Notes: generated by a model not told the origin, from the letters alone. DNA of 64,000 nt from an uncultured Mesonia sp. (GCA_947494545.1 CANLVH010000005.1:157019-221018), one strand, 5' to 3'. Shown: positions 26,093-35,642, counted from the stretch's first letter. Numbers and translations: made by a program.

Positions 26093-28096
26093 TTACTCTG
26101 TTTTTGTTAGTACTATTTGCTCTTGTTGTTTTTTAATCATTTGGTTGAAAAATTGCTTTAAAAACTTATAATTATCGGAACCAATAATACTGTTATTCAT
26201 CTCAAAATCTACTGCTAATCTAAGGAACTTTCCGCGATTAGAAAGTAAATATTGGTACATACCTATATCTTTACCAAATGTTAGTTTCATAGGCTCTGGT
26301 ACTGAGGTTACTTTATAACCTTCAGGTATTTTTATATTAACTATATATTTGTCTGAAAACGGATAAATAAAATCAACTGGAAAATTACGTTCTTCTAGTT
26401 TAAACGGGTTTTCATCGTTAGTAAAAAACATAAAAGGTTTAAAAAAGATTTTATTTCCTACGACTTCTCCAGCGTTTTCATAGGTATAGGAATATTTTTC
26501 TACGATGGGACCCTCTAAATCTAGATTTTCTACCTCGTAGTTGCTAATTAAAATATTGTTTAAATTACTTTCTTTATCTCTTAAAAAGTCTTCTTTTGCT
26601 TGTGAGGCGTAATTTTTACGATACAAATACGCAGAATGGTTACTTTTTTGTGTTTTAACTTCCCCCGTTATTTCGCCATTTTGACTAATTGTAGCATTTA
26701 CTAAATTTACTTCTTTACTGGCTTCGGGAGTTTTAAGGCTTACTAATTTCATAAGTTTATTTGGGCTGTCTACCAGCACTCCATTCCAATTGTAAGCTCT
26801 AACGGGTAAGATATTAAACTCGCTATATTTATCTGTTGCGTCTAAAAAATACTCATTGCCGTTGTGGTTTACTTGTGCAATAACGTAATTTAATCTGTCT
26901 ACAGTAGGAAAAAACGGTTTTAAATTGTCTCGTGTACTTATAACTACAGGACTTGAGTAAAAACCGGCGTATCGCAACATAGCTACCAGCGTTAAATTTA
27001 TATCTGCAGAGTTTCCGGATTTTTCTTTGTAGGTTCTTCGAATTCCGTTACTAAAAAATTTAGATTTCTGGTCGTTCCATTTAAGGTTATTTTTTACATA
27101 TCTAAAAATTTCTTTTGCCAACTCTAAAGGTGGTTCAGTTTTATCTTGCTCGTCTTTATTATCGGTTTCAGGTGATGGTACTTTAGCTATTATAGCGTCT
27201 ATATCGTCTTCAAAAATATTAGTTCTGTTAATATCATTTTTGTAATCGTCACTAGAAGCTATTGTACTTGCAACATCTTCCCAGCTTTTGGCGTAGTTTT
27301 TATTAGGACCGTAGCTTTGTTTTACAGAAACCAGTTCAAACAAAACCCCACCTCTATAATTTTCTATATTATCTACATATTTTTCTTCTTTTAGAGGAGG
27401 TACGTCATTTACTTCATATTTGTAAATATCTGCTTTGGTCCCCATTCGTTGATCTATGGTACTTTCTAAAGTAAATCTTGGCTTTATACTGCCTTTTCGT
27501 ATTCGATTAAAAATAAAACCTTCTGGAGTGTAAATTTTGGCTACAACTTTTTCAGCTGGGATATTAAACTGAAATTTAAACTCGTCTATATTATAAAAAT
27601 AAGGAGATCTTATCTTGTAATATATATCTATAACAGAGCCTTTCTTTACTTTAGGCATAGTGAAACTAACTTGCTCAAAGCGGTCTGAAAGTTCTTTTTC
27701 AAAAATTTGCTTTCTATCTAATTTAGTTTCTTCTATATCGCCACCCACCAAATTATAGGTGTATGCTCTTATTTTTGAAACACTTTCTTTGTCGCGCTTA
27801 ACGTAAAGATTAATTTTTTGTGTAGCATATTTTAAATCTTCTGGACGAGTATTGTAAAACTTTATTCGCTTGTGAACTTCGGTAACTAAATTTATAAAAG
27901 AGGAACCGATATCATAATATACTTTTTTATTTAAATAAAGTACTTCTGCCCCCGCGGCAGTATCAATCTCACTTTTGGTTTTAAGCAATTCTTCTTTAGA
28001 GACCTCCCTTAGCTCATAGTCTTGTGCAAAAATACTCGAGCTGGCAGTAATAAGTAATACTAGACTTAGACAATATGTAGGTAAATTAATTTTCAT
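26093..28096 (-). CDS. DUF3857 protein with degenerate transglutaminase-like domain
   Basis: Exported protein of unknown function. The 667 residues have a signal peptide (about 1-24, cleavage near IFAQ), an N-terminal DUF3857 beta domain (about 45-250), and a transglutaminase-like domain (about 320-425). The catalytic cysteine position, read by alignment with the neighbour (YGDCKG), is KSGNSADI, so Ser363 replaces Cys. The histidine position appears to be Asn403 (NYVIAQVN), while the Asp of FLDATD is kept. Catalysis by the usual triad is therefore not possible. A C-terminal beta-rich domain (about 470-660) follows. It lies 3 nt after its paralogue. Confidence 0.85.
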   Translation of the reverse strand: MKINLPTYCLSLVLLITASSSIFAQDYELREVSKEELLKTKSEIDTAAGAEVLYLNKKVYYDIGSSFINLVTEVHKRIKFYNTRPEDLKYATQKINLYVKRDKESVSKIRAYTYNLVGGDIEETKLDRKQIFEKELSDRFEQVSFTMPKVKKGSVIDIYYKIRSPYFYNIDEFKFQFNIPAEKVVAKIYTPEGFIFNRIRKGSIKPRFTLESTIDQRMGTKADIYKYEVNDVPPLKEEKYVDNIENYRGGVLFELVSVKQSYGPNKNYAKSWEDVASTIASSDDYKNDINRTNIFEDDIDAIIAKVPSPETDNKDEQDKTEPPLELAKEIFRYVKNNLKWNDQKSKFFSNGIRRTYKEKSGNSADINLTLVAMLRYAGFYSSPVVISTRDNLKPFFPTVDRLNYVIAQVNHNGNEYFLDATDKYSEFNILPVRAYNWNGVLVDSPNKLMKLVSLKTPEASKEVNLVNATISQNGEITGEVKTQKSNHSAYLYRKNYASQAKEDFLRDKESNLNNILISNYEVENLDLEGPIVEKYSYTYENAGEVVGNKIFFKPFMFFTNDENPFKLEERNFPVDFIYPFSDKYIVNIKIPEGYKVTSVPEPMKLTFGKDIGMYQYLLSNRGKFLRLAVDFEMNNSIIGSDNYKFLKQFFNQMIKKQQEQIVLTKTE

Positions 28097-28099
28097 GGT

Positions 28100-30004
28100 T
28101 TAATCGCGTTTTTTCAATACTAATTTTTGATTTTCTGCATTGCTTATATTTTTCCTGAATTCTCTATAAGCTGCATATTTTTCTTTGGGATACACTCCCT
28201 CTTTAATTAAAATTCTTTTGGTGTATACTAAGCTGTTCTTTTTTTGCTGAAGTGACATCGTATAACTACCAAATTCTGTTTTTATAGTAACGTTTTCTGG
28301 CTTAGCGGCTATTGTATAATTTTTAGGGATAAAAATTTCTATACTATCTTCGTCTAGATAACCCCGCGAAATATGAAATGGGGTTTTCCTGTCGCGATAG
28401 CGCTGCGGAATGTAGGTTATTGCACTAATTGGATTTATAGCCGCAAACAAATGCTGATTGGTTTGGGTTACAAAATTATCTCCTTTAATTCTAAATTTTT
28501 CCGTAAAGCTTATCTCTTCTTTATTATTATGAAAGCTGTGTTCTTCTATTTCTAAATTATCTATAGCAGACCAATACCTAAAATCTCTTTTTTCTAGATC
28601 TTTGGGCGAGTAATGCTCTAAATATTGCCTGCTATTGTACTGATTACCTTTGGTAATAATTTCTCCTTCTATGCTTACCTTACCGTTTTCTGTAAAATGC
28701 ACTGCAGCGGTTGTCTTTTGGTAATTATCTTCATTTAAATAAGCCGGAGTTTTTACAATCTCTCCGCCATCGGGTTTCATTACCAAAACCTTTCTATCAT
28801 CCGTAAAATCTCCCAAGAAACCAAAAGGTTGAATTTGACTCGTACAATCTATCCATTTATAATCGTTTTTATAAGGAATGGCTAAAATAACGTGGTTGCC
28901 TTGTGCCAAACTTGCAAAATCGTCTTCAAAATCTATCTTTGTTTTGCCTGCCTCAACGTGTGTATAGTATGCCGGCACGCCAACTGCTTTTAATAGTGCT
29001 TGTGTATAATTAGAAAGCCCTTTACAATCGCCATACTTCATTTGGTCTACCTCGCTCGCTTCTATTGGTTGGTATCCGCCAATACCTACTTGTACACTTA
29101 TATATCTTGTGTTTTTTTGAACATAATTATATACAATCTTAGCCTTTTCTATAGGATCTTCTACGTTAGCGGTTAACTCTTTTACTTTTTTAATGGTGCT
29201 TGAAGGCAAATCTGCCCTGTCTACTAGAACTTGCTCGTGAAACCATTTTCCCAATCCTTGCCAATTAGAAATACCTTCTCCTTTATACCCAGATAAGTTA
29301 AAATTGTTTGACATTGTCGAAACCCAAGGTAAAATTTGCTGCCTTGGAAGGTTAAGATTCTCGTTAGGAATAGGCTCAACTTCTTTTAAAGTATAAAATA
29401 TACCAGCAGGATTTTCTTGTTTTTCTATTTCAAAATTTTCAAAATTCTTCTCTTTAATGTTAAAAGTAGTTTCAGTATTATCAAATAATAGTTTATAACT
29501 CGACTCTTGCACGTAAATATCGTATCCTGGTATAAAACTATGCCCTGGCACAAAAGAAGTGTTTTTCGTTTTATACGCTTTAATGAAAGCTACCGAATAA
29601 GGATAACCCGTTGGTTTATAATTTAGATATTTTATACGAGAATCTGAATATAATGTAGAGCCATCTACTGCGCTCTCGTCTTTAAAATCTTTTTCTTTTA
29701 TTTTCTTTATACGCTGCCCATTTGCATCGTAAATAATAGCTTCTACATTTTTTAAGCGTAAATCGTCATCGTAATAAGCATAAGCCATTGCAGCCTTATT
29801 ACCTTTGGCATTTAAAACAGTTGTAAGCTTATACTCTTCTACATCTAGAGAAGAAAAGTTATTAAACTCTACTTTCTTTTCGTACTTTCTTATTACCGCA
29901 TTTGCATTGCGATAGTCGCTTTGCTCAAGGGGTGAAATCTCTTTTTGTGCGTAGATTTGAAAGATAGATAAAAGCGCAATAACTACTATAGGGAGTTTTT
30001 TCAT
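28100..30004 (-). CDS. DUF3857/transglutaminase-like exported protein with intact triad
   Basis: Exported protein, probably periplasmic or outer-membrane associated; substrate unknown. The 634 residues comprise a signal peptide (MKKLPIVVIALLSIFQIYAQ, 1-20), the DUF3857 domain (about 50-230) and a transglutaminase core with Cys327 in MKYGDCKGLSNY, His371 in AQGNHVILAI and Asp386 in YKWIDCTSQ, the complete Cys-His-Asp triad. A C-terminal beta domain completes it. Such paired proteins are common in Bacteroidetes, and whether they act as peptidases or crosslinkers is unknown. It is followed 3 nt later by the catalytically degenerate paralogue. Confidence 0.88.
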   Translation of the reverse strand: MKKLPIVVIALLSIFQIYAQKEISPLEQSDYRNANAVIRKYEKKVEFNNFSSLDVEEYKLTTVLNAKGNKAAMAYAYYDDDLRLKNVEAIIYDANGQRIKKIKEKDFKDESAVDGSTLYSDSRIKYLNYKPTGYPYSVAFIKAYKTKNTSFVPGHSFIPGYDIYVQESSYKLLFDNTETTFNIKEKNFENFEIEKQENPAGIFYTLKEVEPIPNENLNLPRQQILPWVSTMSNNFNLSGYKGEGISNWQGLGKWFHEQVLVDRADLPSSTIKKVKELTANVEDPIEKAKIVYNYVQKNTRYISVQVGIGGYQPIEASEVDQMKYGDCKGLSNYTQALLKAVGVPAYYTHVEAGKTKIDFEDDFASLAQGNHVILAIPYKNDYKWIDCTSQIQPFGFLGDFTDDRKVLVMKPDGGEIVKTPAYLNEDNYQKTTAAVHFTENGKVSIEGEIITKGNQYNSRQYLEHYSPKDLEKRDFRYWSAIDNLEIEEHSFHNNKEEISFTEKFRIKGDNFVTQTNQHLFAAINPISAITYIPQRYRDRKTPFHISRGYLDEDSIEIFIPKNYTIAAKPENVTIKTEFGSYTMSLQQKKNSLVYTKRILIKEGVYPKEKYAAYREFRKNISNAENQKLVLKKRD

Positions 30005-30059
30005 ATATCAATTTCCTAAAAAAATGTTAAATATAATATTTTTTTTAGAAACTCCTTTA

Positions 30060-30506
30060 TTATTCTTTAGAATCTATAATTATAGTCACCGGGCCATCAT
30101 TGGTTAGGTTTATTTCCATATCTGCACCAAACTTGCCGGTACCAACCTTTTTGCCTAATCTTTCTTCGAATTCTTGTATAAATTTTTCATAAAGTGGTTT
30201 GGCAATTTCCGGTTTTGCTGCTTTTATAAAACTTGGGCGATTGCCTTTTTTGGTGTTGGCGTGTAAGGTAAACTGACTTACAATTATAGCTTCGCCATCT
30301 ATATCTTTTAAAGATAAATTCATATTGCCTGCATCGTCAGAAAAAATACGCATATTGCATATTTTTCTACAGAGCCAATTTACATCTTCTTTTGTATCTT
30401 CTGCTTCTACGCCCAATAAAACTAACAAACCTTGATGCATTACTGCATTTAGCTCATTACCAACGCTAACACTTGCTTTTTTAACCCGCTGAATTACCGC
30501 TCTCAT
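30060..30506 (-). CDS. dtd: D-aminoacyl-tRNA deacylase Dtd
   Basis: Hydrolyses D-amino acids (and glycine mischarged on tRNA-Ala) from tRNA, a proofreading activity. The 148 residues are the normal length and contain the two active-site signatures: VSQFTLHANTKKG (about 78-90, SQFTL) and NLTNDGPVTIIID at the C-terminus (the cross-dimer NxGPVT motif). The start MRAVIQRVKKASV is the family's. It lies 2 nt after rsgA. An AT-rich 55-nt gap separates it from the DUF3857 genes downstream. Confidence 0.96.
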   Translation of the reverse strand: MRAVIQRVKKASVSVGNELNAVMHQGLLVLLGVEAEDTKEDVNWLCRKICNMRIFSDDAGNMNLSLKDIDGEAIIVSQFTLHANTKKGNRPSFIKAAKPEIAKPLYEKFIQEFEERLGKKVGTGKFGADMEINLTNDGPVTIIIDSKE

Positions 30507-30508
30507 AG

Positions 30509-31459
30509 CTAATCTTTTTTATAAATATCTACTCTATAATTTTCCTCTTCTCCCTCAATAATTTGCAGATATGATTTGTATCTAGACCAACTTACCTCGC
30601 CTTTTTCTAAAGCTTCTTTTACCGCACATTTTGGCTCGTTTATATGCAAGCAATTATTAAACTTACATTGCCCTTTTAAAGCGAAAAATTCTGGGAAATA
30701 ATCTCCTAATTCTTCTTTAGCTACATCTACAACGCCAAAACCTTTAATGCCCGGCGTGTCTATTATTCGCGCATCAAAACTTAAATCGAACATCTGTGCA
30801 AATGTTGTGGTATGTTGTCCTTGCAGGTGTTGGGTAGATATTTGAGCGGTTTTTAAATCGAGTTCCGGCTCTATGGCATTTATTAAAGTAGATTTACCAA
30901 CGCCGCTATGTCCTGCAAAAAGACATGTTTTGCTAAGCATTTCTTCCTTAACTTTATCAATGTTTTTTCCGGTCGCTGCCGAAATAGGTATGCACGTATA
31001 ACCAATATCTCTGTAAATAGCCATTAGATACCGTATTTCGTCTTTTTCTTCTTCCGTGTAAACGTCTACTTTATTAAACAATAAAACCGTTTGTACCCGA
31101 TAGGCTTCTGCAGTAACTAAAAACCTATCTATAAAAATGCTTAAAGTGGGCGGATTGTTTAACGTAATTATCAAAAAAGCTTTGTCTAAATTAGCGCCAA
31201 TAATATGGGTTTGCTTAGAAAGATTAACAGATTTACGAATAATATAATTTTTACGATCTTCTAGTTTTTTTATAACGCCTATGGTTTCGCCTCCAGAATC
31301 TTCTAAATCAAAAACCACCTTATCTCCTACTGCCACAGGATTGGTATTTTTAATTCCTTTTAATCTAAATTTCCCTTTAATCCGGCAATCGTAAAAGTTA
31401 CCGTCTTCTGCTTTTACGGTATACCAACTGCCGGTAGATTTATATACAATTCCTTTCAT
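30509..31459 (-). CDS. rsgA: Ribosome small subunit-dependent GTPase RsgA
   Basis: Circularly permuted GTPase acting in late 30S subunit maturation. The 316 residues show an N-terminal OB fold (about 1-70), G4 LLFNKVDVY (about 126-134), G1 AGHSGVGKSTLINAI (about 175-189), G3 IDTPGIKGFG (about 225-234) and a C-terminal zinc knuckle CKFNNCLHINEPKC with Cys-Cys-His-Cys spacing. The order G4-G1-G3 proves the permutation. It lies 2 nt upstream of dtd and 24 nt downstream of the DAHP synthase gene. Confidence 0.96.
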   Translation of the reverse strand: MKGIVYKSTGSWYTVKAEDGNFYDCRIKGKFRLKGIKNTNPVAVGDKVVFDLEDSGGETIGVIKKLEDRKNYIIRKSVNLSKQTHIIGANLDKAFLIITLNNPPTLSIFIDRFLVTAEAYRVQTVLLFNKVDVYTEEEKDEIRYLMAIYRDIGYTCIPISAATGKNIDKVKEEMLSKTCLFAGHSGVGKSTLINAIEPELDLKTAQISTQHLQGQHTTTFAQMFDLSFDARIIDTPGIKGFGVVDVAKEELGDYFPEFFALKGQCKFNNCLHINEPKCAVKEALEKGEVSWSRYKSYLQIIEGEEENYRVDIYKKD

Positions 31460-31483
31460 AAACGTCTTTATTAACTTTTAATG

Positions 31484-32566
31484 CTACCGATGCAATATTT
31501 TCTCTTGATGATGAATAGATTCTTGATGAATAGCTTTAAAAATCCGTAAAATAAAAGCTTCGCTCAAACCGTTTTTAGCACCTTCGGCTATCATTTTCCG
31601 TAAAATAGACATCCAGCGTTCAGACTGTAAAATCACCACTTCTTTATCGCGCTTTATAGCGCCAATCTTATCTGCAATTTCCATACGTTTGCCCATCATT
31701 TCTATAAGTTGATTGTCTATCAAATCTATATTGGTGCGCATTTTTATAATCTCTTTTTGAAAATCTTCGTTATGCGAAGTTTCTTTACGGATTTTTAAAT
31801 TCTGAATAATTTCTTGCAAACGCTCCGGCGTAATTTGTTGCTGGGCATCACTCCAAGCATTATCCGGCTCGTGGTGGGTTTCTACCATAAAACCATCGTA
31901 CTTTAAATCTAAAGCAGTTTGGCATAAATTGCCAATAATATCTCTTCGTCCGGCAATATGCGACGGATCTAACAATAAAGGCAAATCCGGAAAACGGGTT
32001 TGTAAATCTATTGGTATTTGCCACTCCGGATTGTTGCGATATTGCGATTTTTCGTAAGTAGAAAAACCTCTATGAATTACACCCAATTTTTTAATTCCTT
32101 GTTCGTAAAAACGTTCTACTGCGCCCAACCAAAGTGCCAAATCCGGGTTTACCGGATTTTTAATCAACACAATTTTATCACTACCATTTAAAGCTTCTGC
32201 AATTTCTTGCACCATAAATGGCGATACCGTAGTTCTTGCGCCAATCCACAAAATATCTATATCATGTTTTAGTGCCAAATCTACGTGCACCGGGTTAGCA
32301 ACCTCTGTAGTGGTAAGCATTCCGGTCTCGTTTTTGGCTTTTTGCAGCCATTTTAAACCCAAAGCACCAACGCCTTCAAAATTACCCGGACGCGTACGTG
32401 GTTTCCAAATACCGGCGCGCAAAACCGTAGCTTGCGTGTTTTTAAGTTTGTGCGCTATGGTTAAAACCTGCTTTTCTGTTTCGGCACTGCAAGGGCCCGC
32501 AATTAGTAGCGGATGCTCCAATTGCATTTGAGTTAACCAAGATTTTAATTGCATAGAATTTTTCAC
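31484..32566 (-). CDS. Bifunctional DAHP synthase/chorismate mutase (AroQ type)
   Basis: Two shikimate-pathway activities in one chain. Residues about 15-260 form a KDO8P-synthase-like type I DAHP synthase: LIAGPCSAETEKQ, LRAGIWKPRTRPGNFEG and LLLDPSHIAGRRD. This domain condenses PEP with erythrose-4-phosphate. Residues about 272-355 are an all-helical AroQ chorismate mutase (MRTNIDLIDNQLIEMMGKRM...IGAIKR) that converts chorismate to prephenate. A C-terminal mutase fused to the synthase is typical of Bacteroidetes and is often a means of feedback control by prephenate or aromatic products; that regulation is inferred. It is divergent from gldA. The upstream region has a TATATTTTG that fits the -7 box only imperfectly. 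Confidence 0.94.
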   Translation of the reverse strand: MKNSMQLKSWLTQMQLEHPLLIAGPCSAETEKQVLTIAHKLKNTQATVLRAGIWKPRTRPGNFEGVGALGLKWLQKAKNETGMLTTTEVANPVHVDLALKHDIDILWIGARTTVSPFMVQEIAEALNGSDKIVLIKNPVNPDLALWLGAVERFYEQGIKKLGVIHRGFSTYEKSQYRNNPEWQIPIDLQTRFPDLPLLLDPSHIAGRRDIIGNLCQTALDLKYDGFMVETHHEPDNAWSDAQQQITPERLQEIIQNLKIRKETSHNEDFQKEIIKMRTNIDLIDNQLIEMMGKRMEIADKIGAIKRDKEVVILQSERWMSILRKMIAEGAKNGLSEAFILRIFKAIHQESIHHQEKILHR

Positions 32567-32716
32567 AAAATATATTTTACCTACCTCTATTTCCTACGGC
32601 AGTATAGCACAAAATAACTATATTTTTAGAGAAAAGCGGTTACTTTTTTATAGTTTTCTATGCTAAAAGTAAAGTCTGCCACATCTAATTACGTATTTTT
32701 ACCTAAAATTAAGTTT

Positions 32717-33616
32717 ATGGGTATTGAAGTAAATAATTTATCTAAACTTTACGGAAAACAAAAAGCTTTAAACCAAGTTTCTTTTGTAGTAAAAACCGGA
32801 CAAATAGTAGGTTTTTTAGGACCAAACGGCGCCGGGAAATCTACTTTAATGAAAATTTTAACCGGATACTTACCAGCCACCGAAGGTTGGGCAAAGGTTG
32901 AAGGTTTGCAAGTAGATACCCAAAAACTGGCATTGCAAAGAAAAGTTGGCTATTTGCCGGAACATAATCCGTTGTACTTAGAAATGTATGTGCGCGAATA
33001 TTTAGATTTTCACGCCAGCATTTATAAAGTCTCTAAAAAACAGATAGAAAAAGTTATAGAACAAACCGGGTTACTGCCGGAAGCAAATAAAAAAATAGAG
33101 CAATTATCTAAAGGTTACAGGCAGCGTGTAGGTTTGGCCAGCGCTTTATTACACAACCCAGAAGTTTTAATTTTAGACGAACCAACTACCGGCTTAGACC
33201 CTAATCAATTGGTAGAAATTAGAGAGCTTATTAAAGAAATTGGGCAGACCAAAACCGTTTTTCTTTCTACGCATATTATGCAAGAAGTAGAAGCCGTTTG
33301 CGATAGAGCCATAATTATAAATAAAGGTAGTATTGTTGCAGATAAACAGCTCAACCAATTAGCAGAAAGCCAAGAACAAGTTGTAGTGGTAGAATTTGAT
33401 TTTAGGGTAGAAATGGTTGCTTTACAAAAGTTGCCAAAACTAGAAAAAGTAGTAAATACCGCCGGTTTTAGGTACGAACTTTATTTTGACAGCAACAAAG
33501 ATATGCGTCCCGCAGTTTTTGATTTTGCTCACGATAATGGTTTAAAAATTCTTCAATTGCATCAAAAACATACCAGTTTAGAAGATTTGTTTAGAACGCT
33601 TACGCAGGAAGTTTAG
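32717..33616 (+). CDS. gldA: Gliding motility ABC transporter ATP-binding subunit GldA
   Basis: ATPase of the GldAFG ABC transporter needed for gliding in some flavobacteria. From the ATG at 32717 it has 299 residues: Walker A GPNGAGKSTLMKIL (about 35-48), the signature LSKGYRQRVGLA, Walker B VLILDEPTTGLDPNQ and the switch His in STHIMQEVEAVCDR. The start MGIEVNNLSKLYGKQ is the usual N-terminus; an in-frame start at 32660 would add 19 residues within the divergent promoter region. GldF and GldG are not adjacent. General ABC-2-type ATPases are similar, so the specific name rests on overall resemblance and the presence of gldBC. Confidence 0.82.
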   Translation: MGIEVNNLSKLYGKQKALNQVSFVVKTGQIVGFLGPNGAGKSTLMKILTGYLPATEGWAKVEGLQVDTQKLALQRKVGYLPEHNPLYLEMYVREYLDFHASIYKVSKKQIEKVIEQTGLLPEANKKIEQLSKGYRQRVGLASALLHNPEVLILDEPTTGLDPNQLVEIRELIKEIGQTKTVFLSTHIMQEVEAVCDRAIIINKGSIVADKQLNQLAESQEQVVVVEFDFRVEMVALQKLPKLEKVVNTAGFRYELYFDSNKDMRPAVFDFAHDNGLKILQLHQKHTSLEDLFRTLTQEV

Positions 33617-33639
33617 AAAATATATTAGAAGGAAATTAA

Positions 33640-34389
33640 TTATTCAAAAAGCAGTCTTCCGGTATACAATTCTTCTACTTGCACCAACGGCGGCTCGTTT
33701 TTAGCAACGAGATTTCCGGTGCTTACTAATTTTCCTATTAAGCTTTGCTGCGGATTTACCACCATAGTATTAGAACCGCGGTGATAAACTTCTATATTTT
33801 CTGCAAGTAGGTTTTCTGCCTCCAATCTACCATCGCCACTAAAAAAATTTACGCTAAAATCTGTAACCTGACCGCGTAAAAAATAATCGCTCAAGCCATT
33901 GCTTACAATTGTTAGCGTGTTGCATTCTAAATCTAAATCAAAATCGCCATCGGTTTTTACGGCATCTCCCAAATTGGCATCTTCAGAAATTAATTGTAAA
34001 TTATCATAAGCCAAAGTATTTAAGCTCTTTATTGTCCAACTGCTCGCATTTCTTATTAATTTTAGATTGGGACTTTCTATATAAACTTTAGTAATTTTAT
34101 AGTCTCGTACAAAATTGCAGGTGTTGTTGTTTTTTATAATCAGTCTGTTGCCATCTACATTAAAATTTACATCTTCCGCCAGATTTTCTCCGGTTTCCAA
34201 AACTACTTTTTGTGTATTTGCTTTGCTTAAGAAAAGTTCTATCCCGGCATGTACTTCTATTTCTTCAAAATTTGCCAATGCAATTTCCCGGCTTATCATT
34301 TCTCCTTCTTTACGGAAACAATCCGGCGTCCAATCTGCGCTGCAAGCAGATAAAATAAAACTCATTACTATTATTAGAAAATATTTCAT
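33640..34389 (-). CDS. DUF2807 (GIN domain) lipoprotein
   Basis: Putative envelope lipoprotein of unknown function. The 249 residues start with a lipoprotein signal (MKYFLIIVMSFILSAC, Cys16) and continue as a right-handed beta-helix-like GIN/DUF2807 domain: FEEIEVHAGIELFLSK, VVLETGENLAEDV, and repeated strands (LQLISEDANLGDAV, LTIVSNGLSDYFLRG, LEAENLLAENIEVYHRG). Its ATG overlaps the stop of the PagL-like gene (4 nt), so it is translationally coupled to an outer-membrane enzyme. A TTACGGAA word lies within the gene at 34310. Confidence 0.85.
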   Translation of the reverse strand: MKYFLIIVMSFILSACSADWTPDCFRKEGEMISREIALANFEEIEVHAGIELFLSKANTQKVVLETGENLAEDVNFNVDGNRLIIKNNNTCNFVRDYKITKVYIESPNLKLIRNASSWTIKSLNTLAYDNLQLISEDANLGDAVKTDGDFDLDLECNTLTIVSNGLSDYFLRGQVTDFSVNFFSGDGRLEAENLLAENIEVYHRGSNTMVVNPQQSLIGKLVSTGNLVAKNEPPLVQVEELYTGRLLFE

Positions 34390-35477
34390 AATCTGTACCC
34401 AATTGTAAATTCTACCGCTTCAGCCTTTGCTGCGTGTGCCTTTACGGAAATACTTCCGAAAAGATGTTTAGAAATTTCACGCTGAATTCCCGCCCGTAAG
34501 TATGTTTGCCCTTCAAAATCATACGGATAATAATAGTAATAGCCGGCATTGGCAAAAATAGAGTTTTTGCCTAAATGCAGTTGATAGCCAAGAAAAACTC
34601 CTGCCCGCATACTAGATTCATCGCCGCTTATATTTTCTTCGGGATAGGCAATTCCCCGGTAACGGATAAGCTCTTTAAGCATTGGCGAGAAAAAAACTTC
34701 CGTACCCAACAAAACCGAACTTTTTAAACTCAAACGTTTATCGGCAAAAACCCCAAGCGTATAAAATGGGTAACTTTTCATACCTATCACGTCACTGGCA
34801 TTAATTCCGCCTCGAGCTATAAAATTAAAATGTATTGGCTCTGCTACATTCTGCTTTTCGTAAGTTTTATACTGTTTTTTCTTATCTGCTTTCAACAAAT
34901 AATTTACACCAATATTAGCCGCCAAAGTGTTGGTGCTGGTATTTGGGGCTTTTACATTGGCATTAGAATAATGTATTACCGTTAAACCGGCTTGCAAGCC
35001 CAAACCTTTAAAAATATTGGCGTGTTTATAATTGAGCATTACAAAAGTAGTCGCCAAAAAGTGCGAGCCGTAAGCATTGTTTTCGTAATTATTATTAGAA
35101 TCGTACGGATTGCTGGCATAAGCCAAACCTTGGCCCAATCTAAATTGCAATTTTCTGTTTAAAAAATAAAAATTATAATGCGCATAAACACCAATATTTT
35201 CTCCCAAATAAGGATTTTTCATATTTTGAAAAATAGCTGTGGCCCCATAATCGGGATAATTATAAGCAGCTTCCCAGGTATTTTTTCCGTAGGTTTTACG
35301 GTTGTAGCTTAAAATAACGCCTTCGGGGTGTTTGGTAATTAAATGGCCAATAGCTTTGTTATGCTCTAAAATGCTTCCGTAAAAATAATCTAAGCTAAAC
35401 TCGTGCAAAGAATTTTCTTCTTGCGAAAAACCAAGCATACAACAAAAGACTGCGCCTAAAAAAAGCCATTTTTTCAT
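34386..35477 (-). CDS. PagL-like outer-membrane lipid A deacylase (acyloxyacyl hydrolase family), enlarged
   Basis: Predicted outer-membrane beta-barrel. The 363 residues begin with a signal peptide (about 1-18, ending GFSQ). The block VIHYSNANVKAPN (His169, Ser171, Asn172) matches the PagL active-site pattern HxSN followed by K-x-P-N, which in PagL hydrolyses the 3-O-acyl chain of lipid A. PagL itself is about 150-190 residues; here a second strand-rich half (about 200-363: GGINASDVIGMKSYP, YPLGVFADKR-like strands, closing with FTIGYRL) nearly doubles the protein. The activity is inferred from the motif; the role of the extra half is unknown. It is the first gene of a two-gene unit with the GIN lipoprotein. 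Confidence 0.75.
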   Translation of the reverse strand: MKKWLFLGAVFCCMLGFSQEENSLHEFSLDYFYGSILEHNKAIGHLITKHPEGVILSYNRKTYGKNTWEAAYNYPDYGATAIFQNMKNPYLGENIGVYAHYNFYFLNRKLQFRLGQGLAYASNPYDSNNNYENNAYGSHFLATTFVMLNYKHANIFKGLGLQAGLTVIHYSNANVKAPNTSTNTLAANIGVNYLLKADKKKQYKTYEKQNVAEPIHFNFIARGGINASDVIGMKSYPFYTLGVFADKRLSLKSSVLLGTEVFFSPMLKELIRYRGIAYPEENISGDESSMRAGVFLGYQLHLGKNSIFANAGYYYYYPYDFEGQTYLRAGIQREISKHLFGSISVKAHAAKAEAVEFTIGYRL

Positions 35478-35480
35478 AGC

Positions 35481-35489
35481 GCAAAAATA
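35481..35489 (-). promoter_or_regulatory. -7 promoter box of the PagL-like gene (leaderless candidate)
   Basis: The minus strand reads TATTTTTGC, matching TAnnTTTGC, with three bases before the ATG at 35477. As at rlmN and ppa, the transcript would begin at or beside the start codon. Confidence 0.55.
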
Positions 35490-35642
35490 GCAGAATATTT
35501 GAGTTTAGCGTATTTGTATTGCTTTTGAAATTTCGCTTTAAGCAAAAAACAAAAATTTCTACCATTACCTTTACGGAAATAAACCAAGATTAAGCATAGT
35601 TTAAAAACTAGTTAAAATGAACCAAGTATCGGACTTATTTTA

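Noticed and set aside
32660..32716. N-terminal extension of GldA
   Set aside because: It precedes the normal ABC start MGIEVNNLSK and lies in the divergent promoter region.
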